In this document: in pieces, positions 44,815-51,957 of the stretch
Layout: the number at the start of each line of letters is the position of its first letter
Position numbering within the stretch: the stretch's first letter is position 1
Assembly (NCBI GenBank): GCA_001001555.1
Contig: LCKS01000003.1
Location: 1-51,957 of the forward strand
Origin: Candidatus Amesbacteria bacterium GW2011_GWC2_45_19
GTDB lineage: Bacteria > Patescibacteriota > Microgenomatia > CAZETR01 > Amesbacteraceae
Direction: 5' to 3'
Length of the DNA stretch: 51,957 bases
The notes under the pieces: generated by a model
The model's input: only the letters and a program-made list of their open reading frames with translations
What the model was told of the DNA's origin: nothing
Database searches by the model: none
Made by a program: the position numbers and the translations under genes

Positions 44815-45708
44815 TTAATTTTTGGGTGGCAACATAATTTGCAAGTCCTTATATATGCGGCCTGATAAATTTTGATCGAAATTGTAAACGTTGCCAACAA
44901 AAAAGGTTGTATGTGCCATTGGGAAATCAGTCTTAAAACCCGTGAGACAAGACAACCAATAAAGTATTAGACAGGGCTCGTAATCGCATATTTTTCTAAT
45001 CATAGGTAGGTTGTCTTGAGCAAATTGGCTAAGCGTAGCATTTAGAAAAGTTAGAGCCGATTGTTCATCTTTGCTATCGAGGATCAAGTCATCGCCTAAT
45101 ATGACTTGTTCAAGTGATAAAGCCATGGTGGATATGCTGCCACCATTTCGCGTTTTTCTTAGTTGTTTTAAGGCTTTTCTAATATGCCTCTCAAGAGATT
45201 TTGGTGAATAAGGTCTTTTGCACTCGATGTTATAAGTAAAGTTATCAGTTAGTAGTTGTAAATCTGGATTCGGACTACCGAGTTTAACTCGTAAATTTCT
45301 GGCGTAAAAAAAAGAAAACAAACTAAGTTCAAAAGTTGTATCCCTGGCTTGTGTATTATTGATATTCTCCTCTGAAAGTAAGTAGGTTCCCTTAGCCAAA
45401 TGTGTTAGTTTCTCTTTTAGGATATTCCCATCTAGCTTGGTATTCTGAAGGGCATCGATGATCTTGCATATCTCAAGTACATAGAATTGACTATAGTAAT
45501 ATTTCGCTTTATTTTTCTGGATCAACGCACGAAACTTATCTTTATCTAAAGTTCTCGATTTTTCAATTTCACCCAGATATTTAAAATATTTGCTTATTCG
45601 ATTAGACTCATCGAAATTTAGTCCAAGCTTGCAATACAAATCCTTGATTTTCTTCTTATATAATAAGAGGTCTGAGTATTTATATTTATTCATAGTTTGG
45701 GTTTTCAA
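44815..45708 (-). CDS. PD-(D/E)XK nuclease-like protein
   Basis: 297 residues. The stretch TTFELSLFSFFYARNLRVKL, then SPNPDLQLL...FTYNIECKRPYSP has the spacing of the restriction-fold active site (E, PD, ExK) near residues 125-165. Flanking helices are Lys-rich. No membrane span. Overlaps the two-TM gene upstream by 4 bases at the end of the defence-like operon. DNA or RNA cleavage is inferred from the motif; no named family recognised. Confidence 0.6.
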   Translation of the reverse strand: MKTQTMNKYKYSDLLLYKKKIKDLYCKLGLNFDESNRISKYFKYLGEIEKSRTLDKDKFRALIQKNKAKYYYSQFYVLEICKIIDALQNTKLDGNILKEKLTHLAKGTYLLSEENINNTQARDTTFELSLFSFFYARNLRVKLGSPNPDLQLLTDNFTYNIECKRPYSPKSLERHIRKALKQLRKTRNGGSISTMALSLEQVILGDDLILDSKDEQSALTFLNATLSQFAQDNLPMIRKICDYEPCLILYWLSCLTGFKTDFPMAHTTFFVGNVYNFDQNLSGRIYKDLQIMLPPKN

Positions 45709-46418
45709 TCGTTTTTCCAGTTTTTTAAAACATCAAATAATTGTTCTAGATCAGAAAAGTATTGATTCAAGTCATCAGCCATACCTTTTACTGCACTATC
45801 TGGCAATGGTTTCCCGTCTCTTATAAATCCTTCGTAAAGTAACCCAAAATAAAAATAAAAATCGCTGAAGGTTCTCCGTAGTTTTAGTAACTTTCCCAAA
45901 ACGTGTGGTGGGAGAAATTCTTTATATAAGAGCAAGTTTTCAGATAAAGACGGTTTGATGAACATAAGGTCAAGTTGTAAATGTTGCCACCCGTCTTTGT
46001 TTAATCCAGAAAGTAATTTTGCCTTATCTCGATTTTTAATATCTTGAAGAATAAGTCCCAAAACCTCCGTGCTCCAAGCCTCCACATCTTTATCCCCCCT
46101 TTCATAATTAAAAACGGTGATTTTAAAGGGAGCGGCCATATAGGAAACCATCATATTTGCAAGCTGAGTTAAATCACTCTTTGCAGTATCATGTGCCTCG
46201 CTGAATTCTAATTTTTTTCTGTGATCAAGAATGACGTCGATCACAAATAAGGTTCCGATGAGTGTTGCCGATCCGGCGGACAAGTTAATCCAAAAATCCC
46301 CAAGTTCGATCATGTTTTTAAGCCCTAGCCATAAAAGTAATATCGTCACGATGAGTAAAACGATGAGCAATCCTTGAAACTTATGAATTTTATTTAAAAA
46401 ATCCTTCATACTAGACAA
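45705..46418 (-). CDS. two-TM membrane protein of defence-like island
   Basis: 237 residues: two N-terminal transmembrane helices (GLLIVLLIVTILLLWLGL, INLSAGSATLIGTLFVIDVI) and a cytoplasmic helical domain of about 165 residues. No enzyme motif. Overlaps the HEPN gene by 8 bases and the nuclease-like gene by 4, so the three are probably a functional unit. A membrane effector role is conceivable, unproven. Confidence 0.6.
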   Translation of the reverse strand: MSSMKDFLNKIHKFQGLLIVLLIVTILLLWLGLKNMIELGDFWINLSAGSATLIGTLFVIDVILDHRKKLEFSEAHDTAKSDLTQLANMMVSYMAAPFKITVFNYERGDKDVEAWSTEVLGLILQDIKNRDKAKLLSGLNKDGWQHLQLDLMFIKPSLSENLLLYKEFLPPHVLGKLLKLRRTFSDFYFYFGLLYEGFIRDGKPLPDSAVKGMADDLNQYFSDLEQLFDVLKNWKND

Positions 46419-47061
46419 TTACCCCTTTTACAAAATCACTAATTTGCTTTACATCTTTCGACAGCTCACTACTAATTGATAAGCCATCGCTTGAATAAAC
46501 CATTTCGTCCTCAACATCAGGATATTTTAGTAATGAATATTTATTGATAGCCTCTAGTTGTGTCCTAAAACTATTGAAGTTCTTATTGTCTTTGACGCAC
46601 TCGTTAAGTATTTTTATGAGGTCGTGGCTAAGCTTTCTAAATTCAACTAAGACCTGTTTTCCGGATAAGCTGGGATAGTGTTGTGGCGCGTTCCAGAATA
46701 AAAAGGCTTTTAGATATTTCTCTACTGCTTGGGCACAAAGAAAAGCGGCTTGATTCATAAAATCATAATCTCTGTCTTGGATGTTGAATAAGATAACTGC
46801 CGCCTCATAGTCTATATCTCCATATTCAATAAACTTATTTGCGTAATTGATATTCGGTGGTTTATCTCCTCGCTTATACTTTTCGTGAGTTCCTCCGGTT
46901 TTTCTTAATCCAATCATCTCACTTACTTTTATGGTTTCTTTAAGATTGATTTCGATAAAATTATGGCCGCAAGAAAGAAGGCTTCTGACCCCTTTGTCTA
47001 TAGGGCTTGATTTGACAACTTCTTTTTCTTCTTTACAGATTGAGCAAAATTTTTTAGTCAT
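46411..47061 (-). CDS. zinc-finger plus HEPN-domain protein
   Basis: 216 residues. The N-terminus has a CxxC...CxH set (FCSICKEEK...LSCGHNF) that may bind zinc. Residues about 80-200 form a HEPN four-helix bundle (YEAAVILFNI, LCAQAVEKYLKAFLFW, RKLSHDLIKIL). Many HEPN proteins are RNases in defence and toxin systems using R-x4-6-H. Here the spacing is R-x3-H (RKLSH), so RNase activity is uncertain. Confidence 0.68.
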   Translation of the reverse strand: MTKKFCSICKEEKEVVKSSPIDKGVRSLLSCGHNFIEINLKETIKVSEMIGLRKTGGTHEKYKRGDKPPNINYANKFIEYGDIDYEAAVILFNIQDRDYDFMNQAAFLCAQAVEKYLKAFLFWNAPQHYPSLSGKQVLVEFRKLSHDLIKILNECVKDNKNFNSFRTQLEAINKYSLLKYPDVEDEMVYSSDGLSISSELSKDVKQISDFVKGVIV

Positions 47062-47106
47062 AAATTTAGTTTTTGTTTAACCTAAACATTACCTTTCAAT
47101 TTTTAT

Positions 47107-47796
47107 CTAATCACAACTATTAACTTCGCCGTCCAATAACTTAATAGATGTGTATGATTTTCTAGGATTTAGTAAAATAAATTCTTTGCGGTACTCGTGG
47201 CCTTGAGCAAGAACCATCACACAAACTCGGTATTTTTTTTCGCTACCAATTTCAAATTCAGGTTTCGACCATAAAGTGTCATATGGTAAATTGTATTCCG
47301 GATAATATAAGTAGCTTTCATTATTAAAACCAAATACGCTTTCGGATTTATCCGTTTTTATAACTACTGCAAGGGAGGCAGATTCACCAACTGGGATACT
47401 CTCTCTGGAGAGTACGAGTATAGAACTCCAATCGGGCCGACCAAAGTCATTTATTGGCTGTTTAGTTGATGCCCATCTTGCGCTCACTTTTACTATTTCG
47501 GAACTAGAATCGTAGTCCCTATAAGAAATCCATGCCCTTATGTTTTCTGCCGCTACATTTCCCCAAAGCCAGCTTTGCCACCATGGTCTAGCGCTGTTTT
47601 CTACGATTAGGTTAATAAATTTCCATTTGTAGTCTTTTCCTTTGATGTTTCTTTGACCTTCGTTTGGTGATTCTTCGATAGAAAAGACGAGGTTTGGTTT
47701 TCTAACCCACTCGTAAATCGCCGCCACTACTAAGGCAGTAAAAAAACCAACTAACCCCCCGACAGATAATTCTGGCCAATTTATATTTTCTAGCAT
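47107..47796 (-). CDS. membrane-anchored protein of defence-like island
   Basis: 229 residues: one N-terminal transmembrane helix (GGLVGFFTALVVAAIYEWV) and a beta-rich domain with several Trp (PWWQSWLWGNVAAENIRAWI). No catalytic motif. Similar single-TM beta-domain proteins of unknown function occur with restriction systems. Gap of 45 bases to the HEPN gene; 8 bases from the two-TM gene upstream. Confidence 0.58.
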   Translation of the reverse strand: MLENINWPELSVGGLVGFFTALVVAAIYEWVRKPNLVFSIEESPNEGQRNIKGKDYKWKFINLIVENSARPWWQSWLWGNVAAENIRAWISYRDYDSSSEIVKVSARWASTKQPINDFGRPDWSSILVLSRESIPVGESASLAVVIKTDKSESVFGFNNESYLYYPEYNLPYDTLWSKPEFEIGSEKKYRVCVMVLAQGHEYRKEFILLNPRKSYTSIKLLDGEVNSCD

Positions 47797-47804
47797 GTCT
47801 TGAA

Positions 47805-48110
47805 TTATTTTTTAAACTTTGCTTCAATGCTGGAACCAAGAATATAACCAGCAACCAAAGAAATTACAGGCATTGCCGCTTCCGAGCTAACTTTAGACTC
47901 GATCATTAAAGCGACTAACGAAAGGATGACAAAAAGACCGATGGCAACCTGTCCGTATGTCCTCATCATTTCAGAGAAGGATTGAGACACACTCGCGGGA
48001 TCACCCGAGCCAGGAAACAAGTTTTTTATACCAAAGTGGCTAATGTAAGCAATAATGCCAAACAACACTATTGCAAAAACTACAAGGCCCACAAAATATA
48101 AACTTATCAT
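47805..48110 (-). CDS. small membrane protein
   Basis: 101 residues, three hydrophobic segments (FVGLVVFAIVLFGIIAYI, VAIGLFVILSLVALMI, AAMPVISLVAGYILGSSIEA). Its start overlaps the methyltransferase stop by one base. Function unknown. Confidence 0.58.
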   Translation of the reverse strand: MISLYFVGLVVFAIVLFGIIAYISHFGIKNLFPGSGDPASVSQSFSEMMRTYGQVAIGLFVILSLVALMIESKVSSEAAMPVISLVAGYILGSSIEAKFKK

Positions 48111-51100
48111 TATTTTTCACCTCCTTCGACAATAGCTATCTCCTCCGGCGTGAGGCCGTAGAGTTTATAAACTAATTGGTCAATTTTCTTTTCTAATTCA
48201 TATACCTTAAAATTCTCATTATCTATTTTAGTTGCGTTAATTATTTGGTCAACAACATTTGTTATCTCTTTTTGTTCTGATTGAGAGGGTTCTAAAATCG
48301 GGAGATCAATAATTGGTTCTTTATCTATCTGATAATTGTTTCCTTGCCTTTTTCCTTTATGCCTTAACCAAAAAGCGATCAAATTCGAATTTAATAGTCC
48401 CGTCAAATATTTCTGGCTCATTCTTTCTGTTTTAATTACATAAAACGTTGCTGATACATACGTATCAAAATCAGTATAGGTAAATGTGGGCTCTGTACAT
48501 TTCCTCAATGCAATAACTTTTTCTCCCATGAAAAAATGTTCGACTCTAGCTCGATGAAGCCCATATGGTTTATTATCGGAAGTAATGACTTTCTTGAATT
48601 GGTCAAGATGTGTCTTAATGCTTGGGTAATCTTCAACCTTTTTCTTGTCTCGAAAACTTGAATTAGTGTAAATTATCCATTTTCTATTTTCAGGATCCCC
48701 ATACCATCTTTGAAGTTCGTTAGTCGTATAATAAGGTTTTATGAGCTCCAATTCTTTCTCTGAAAGTCTAATAGTTTTGACCTCATTATCTGATAAAACA
48801 AATATTCCATCCCCAATTTTAAAATTGTCTCCTAGAACTTCTAGGCTAGACTTAATTACGTAATCTTGAGGACAGACTATGCCTTGAGCAACTTCCTTCA
48901 CTGGATCTAGGTGGAAATTTGCAGCTGATCTAATTTTTTCGAGTATCAATTCTGTACCCGAATTGCTGAAGGTAAGTGTCTTATCAATAAAACTTGCTCT
49001 ACTAATCTTGGGATTGAGATATTCAGCATTGTTATTACTGCTTTTACTCAAAAGAGCAAGGATATCATCGAGTACTAAATCGTTGCCTTGAAGCCTTCTA
49101 TAATCAAAAGAGTAGTTTTCTAATGAAACATCTTTTTTAAACACCATAACCATTGTCTGTATTCCTGCCTCAAAAATCTTGTATTCACCAAAATCTATAA
49201 GGCTAAGAATTTGTGCATCAGAGATTACTTTATCTCTCATCCTTGAGGCACCGTAACTTGTGACCCAATTATTCTGCGCAATAAAACACAAAACTCCACT
49301 TCGCTTCAGTAAGTCTAGCCCTCTGCAAACAAACACATACCAAAGATCCATTTTGCCCTGATAATAAGGCGATGTCCTAAGACCATTAAAAGCAGATTTA
49401 TTAACGTACTCTTTGACATACGGTGGATTGGCGATGACCACATCAAACCCGCCGTTCTTAAATACTTCATTAAAATTGAGATGCCATTCGAAGTGATCTG
49501 TAACAGAAACATCTTTCAATTTATCAAGCTCATCTAATTTTTTGGATAATTTCTTTTCTATATCTCCAAATGACGGCTGGATTGGGGCATCCTCAAATAT
49601 TTTTGTTTGTCCTTGATATCCTAGAAGTCGATGCCAAATTCTATCTTTCTCTATTTTTTGATCGTAATTGACTAAAATTTGCACTAAAGAATTGATTTTT
49701 TCTCGTAATTTTCTTTTTTGATCCATATCAAAAGCCGTGGAGTAATCTGCCTTCGTTATATTCAGTTCTTCAATGAGTTTATTTCGGTCCTGATCTGCGG
49801 TTCTTGACAATAGCGTCGTATTTAGAAGCTCTATCAGACTATTTCCTACCATAATTTTGTAGTCTAGGTTTGGCAAAGGTTCTATTTCAGGTAAGTTATA
49901 GTCAACAACAAGGGACAACCACAAACGAAGTTTAGCAATCTCAACAGCACCAGGATCAATGTCAACTCCGTAAAGACTATCCTGAATAGCCTCCTTCTTA
50001 AGTTGATATTCTGATTTATTTCTACCCAGCTCCCTATTAAGACTTAGTCGGGCGTTAATAACTTCGTGGAGCATACCAACCAAGAAAGCGCCAGAGCCAC
50101 AGGCAGGGTCTAAAACCTTAATATCAGCTAATTTTTCGTCTATTTCCTTTGCTTTCTCTCGTATAACAGAACTTAAAGTCTCCTTCTTTTCTAGGGACTG
50201 CTCACGATCCAAGAAATTCCTTATCACATCTTGATCTAGGCTAACTTCGGAAGCCAGATAGTTTATAAGGCTTTCATGGCACATATAGTGGACTATTTCT
50301 CGCGGTGTGTAGTAAGTACCTTTACCCTTGCGTAAATTCTCTTCAAGAAGATTCTCAAATACTTTACCCAACATTTCAGGGTCAATGGCAACCTCTTTTT
50401 CCAGCGGTTCATCTTCTTTTACAGTAAAGTTGTATTTTTCAAAAACCGAGAAAACTTGCTCGAATGAATCGTTATCGATGAGGACAATTTCCGAAGGATC
50501 ATTGTACTTGTAATCTGGCTCAAATAATCCTCCGTTTAAGAATGGAATTCTACCGCCAAACTGTGTCGCTTGGTCTGGTTTATCGCGGCGGGGATTATTG
50601 AGAGTGTCAAAAAAAAGCGGTTCGAGATAATCCTTAAAATAGTTTTTCTTATCTTTCTTCGCCTCCTGAAACTTGTTATAGAGGAATTTTTTATCACCGC
50701 TACCCCAACCATCAAAACAGTTAAGCCAACCTCTCTTTTGTATAAAGTAGAGGAACATTAAGCGACCAAGTAGAATTTTGACAAAGTTTTCTATAGAACC
50801 ATCTCTGGAAAAAAGCGTAAATTTTAGGTGTTTATTTTGTCTCGTAACTTCTCTTACTAATCTTTCAAAAACTTCCCGATATTCGGTAAAGAACTTCTTA
50901 GTAACTTTCTCAACACTAAAGGTGCTTTGAAATAATTTATAAACATCAACAGGGTTTTTAGTTTCACTAGAAAGAGCAAGACTCGTTAGTATTTCTTTGT
51001 CCGTATGGTAGGGTTGAGCGCTGTCAATGACAAGTTTTGTCAATTTGCGTTTGAACTCTCCGGGTCCCTCACGGACTTTTTCAACCAGAGTAAAAATGTA

Positions 51101-51415
51101 AGTCTTAAAATCTGGGGTAAAGATAATGAAAGGGAAGTCTACCTCGCGTAATATCTTCTCCGGTATGGTACGGATTGCTTCTTTGTTTTCCTCTTTGAGT
51201 TTAAATAAAAGAATCTGAAAACGGCGGTCATAATTTGAAACTGCATAAATCTTCTCAACTAATGCGGCTTCTTTGGCCGGTAAGTTATAAACTGACGGGT
51301 TTGTCTTGAGGTGAGAATCGAGTACCTTAAAACCAAGAGATTCGAAAAGCTGATACACCTTGTCCGGTGTATCCATTGTCGGTATAAATTCATCTAAGTC
51401 TAATTGAGTTCTCAT
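48110..51415 (-). CDS. Eco57I-type DNA methyltransferase / type IIG restriction enzyme
   Basis: 1101 residues. SAM motif I near 437 (IKVLDPACGSGAFLVGMLHE), gamma-class N6-adenine catalytic motif near 662 (FDVVIANPPYVKEYV), and a C-terminal target-recognition region (from about 790) ending in a coiled coil (YELEKKIDQLVYKLYGL). The N-terminal 400 residues contain helices and a possible degenerate nuclease domain (FPFIIFTPDFKTYIFTLVEK). It resembles Eco57I/BREX-PglX-type enzymes that modify and perhaps cleave DNA. It lies 3 bases after the partial upstream gene and one base from the small membrane gene. Confidence 0.85.
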   Translation of the reverse strand: MRTQLDLDEFIPTMDTPDKVYQLFESLGFKVLDSHLKTNPSVYNLPAKEAALVEKIYAVSNYDRRFQILLFKLKEENKEAIRTIPEKILREVDFPFIIFTPDFKTYIFTLVEKVREGPGEFKRKLTKLVIDSAQPYHTDKEILTSLALSSETKNPVDVYKLFQSTFSVEKVTKKFFTEYREVFERLVREVTRQNKHLKFTLFSRDGSIENFVKILLGRLMFLYFIQKRGWLNCFDGWGSGDKKFLYNKFQEAKKDKKNYFKDYLEPLFFDTLNNPRRDKPDQATQFGGRIPFLNGGLFEPDYKYNDPSEIVLIDNDSFEQVFSVFEKYNFTVKEDEPLEKEVAIDPEMLGKVFENLLEENLRKGKGTYYTPREIVHYMCHESLINYLASEVSLDQDVIRNFLDREQSLEKKETLSSVIREKAKEIDEKLADIKVLDPACGSGAFLVGMLHEVINARLSLNRELGRNKSEYQLKKEAIQDSLYGVDIDPGAVEIAKLRLWLSLVVDYNLPEIEPLPNLDYKIMVGNSLIELLNTTLLSRTADQDRNKLIEELNITKADYSTAFDMDQKRKLREKINSLVQILVNYDQKIEKDRIWHRLLGYQGQTKIFEDAPIQPSFGDIEKKLSKKLDELDKLKDVSVTDHFEWHLNFNEVFKNGGFDVVIANPPYVKEYVNKSAFNGLRTSPYYQGKMDLWYVFVCRGLDLLKRSGVLCFIAQNNWVTSYGASRMRDKVISDAQILSLIDFGEYKIFEAGIQTMVMVFKKDVSLENYSFDYRRLQGNDLVLDDILALLSKSSNNNAEYLNPKISRASFIDKTLTFSNSGTELILEKIRSAANFHLDPVKEVAQGIVCPQDYVIKSSLEVLGDNFKIGDGIFVLSDNEVKTIRLSEKELELIKPYYTTNELQRWYGDPENRKWIIYTNSSFRDKKKVEDYPSIKTHLDQFKKVITSDNKPYGLHRARVEHFFMGEKVIALRKCTEPTFTYTDFDTYVSATFYVIKTERMSQKYLTGLLNSNLIAFWLRHKGKRQGNNYQIDKEPIIDLPILEPSQSEQKEITNVVDQIINATKIDNENFKVYELEKKIDQLVYKLYGLTPEEIAIVEGGEK

Positions 51416-51418
51416 AGC

Positions 51419-51957
51419 TCATGAAATATAGTCAACGCAAATAAGTTTTAACTTTTTCTCGTTGAATTCTTCAATAACTTCTGTCGGCGTCTCGACTTTA
51501 TCCGATAAAAAGTCGCTAATCTCCGATACTAATTTTCGCCAGCTCTTGTGCGTTTTTTTATAAGCGTTCCATGATCGTCTTAGATACTGTAAACGCTTTT
51601 TAGTAAAGTTCACTTCGTTAATCTTGAGGATAATTTCTTCTATTTTTGTTCTTTCCTTTTGATCTTCTTCAAACAAAACCTCTGTTTTTATATGTTCCAA
51701 TTCATCCCGCATATCAATTAAAAACTTTTCTTTCTTACCGGACGGAGTACGCATTTCAACTTCAAACCTTGTTTCGTTAAAAAGCTCTGCGATACGATTT
51801 TTTACTTCATCGTGAGCTGAATAAACATCGTAATCTTCGGGGACAACTCGACGCTCAACTTGCTTGCAGGCTATAAAGTCTAAAATTTCTGTTTTGTTGG
51901 TCTTAAACTCTTTGTCAATTAAATCGTACAGGTACCAGAAGTGATACTCCTCTGCAT
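51419..51957 (-). CDS. C-terminal part of a gene running off the right edge
   Basis: About 179 codons remain in frame from the right edge; the ATG at 51754 is internal, not the start. The part visible is charged and helical (EEYHFWYLYDLIDKEFKTNK, KQVERRVVPEDYDVYSAHDE, YLRRSWNAYKKTHKSWRKL). It could be the end of a helicase or nuclease subunit partnering with the methyltransferase, given the 3-base gap, but no motif confirms this. Confidence 0.55.
   Translation of the reverse strand, partial: AEEYHFWYLYDLIDKEFKTNKTEILDFIACKQVERRVVPEDYDVYSAHDEVKNRIAELFNETRFEVEMRTPSGKKEKFLIDMRDELEHIKTEVLFEEDQKERTKIEEIILKINEVNFTKKRLQYLRRSWNAYKKTHKSWRKLVSEISDFLSDKVETPTEVIEEFNEKKLKLICVDYIS

Overview
The window looks like a chromosomal segment of a Candidate Phyla Radiation (Patescibacteria) bacterium, most likely of the Microgenomates group. 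The evidence is a set of reduced or CPR-typical versions of housekeeping proteins: ThrS without its TGS domain, PheT without the OB-fold tRNA-binding domain, a 69-residue S16, a short trigger factor and a DUF5660-like protein. TGA is used as an ordinary stop, which argues against Gracilibacteria. At least 15 transcription units have a -10 hexamer, usually of extended TGnTATAAT type, only 6-10 bases before the start codon. This implies widespread leaderless translation. Genes in probable mobile islands instead carry Shine-Dalgarno sequences.

Regions. (1) 1-3.8 kb, minus strand: cell-surface genes (a Cys-rich secreted protein, a Tat-exported LysM/HExxH zincin, Pro/Thr-linker membrane proteins). 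(2) 3.8-6.9 kb: pilM-pilN-pilO on plus, converging on rpsP-khpA, then a GreA-like gene. (3) 6.9-12.5 kb: an AT-rich, tightly coupled minus-strand operon with no function I recognise. It encodes an adenylate-kinase-like protein, an aberrant tRNA, an unknown protein, a GNAT/DUF2156-like transferase, a DegT-type PLP aminotransferase, an adenylate kinase-GTP cyclohydrolase II fusion and a DUF84 NTPase. I consider this the best candidate for an undescribed system. (4) 12.5-24.4 kb: housekeeping (nusB-ACP-like-rnc; small peptide-recG-rpmF; PBP1A; thrS-infC-rpmI-rplT-coiled coil-pheS-pheT). (5) 24.4-31.7 kb: tRNA-Val, a glycan-related operon (unknown-PIG-L-GT2-M20 peptidase), the cyclophilin-trigger factor-DUF5660 unit, and an isolated plus-strand small RNA candidate with its own promoter and terminator. 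(6) 31.7-41.4 kb: a tRNA-rich stretch (eight tRNAs plus a tRNA fragment) repeatedly invaded by mobile DNA. It holds a hicAB/excisionase island behind tRNA-Leu(TAG), a large serine recombinase with nested perfect inverted repeats and a mosaic defective copy between tRNA-Pro and tRNA-Leu(TAA), a GIY-YIG gene inserted at tRNA-Val, and a LAGLIDADG gene at tRNA-Leu(GAG). (7) 41.4-52 kb, minus strand: an HtrA-like protease split from its upstream neighbour by a RhuM/GGCT insertion that duplicated 31 bp, then a defence-like island (PD-(D/E)XK protein, HEPN protein, small membrane proteins, Eco57I-type methyltransferase/restriction enzyme) running off the right edge.

Three genes (a small ORF at 3.7 kb, the PIG-L deacetylase and a glycosidase fragment) are broken by apparent frameshifts, two of them at homopolymer runs. 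They may be real pseudogenes or sequencing indels. All functional assignments come from reading motifs by eye. No database search was possible.
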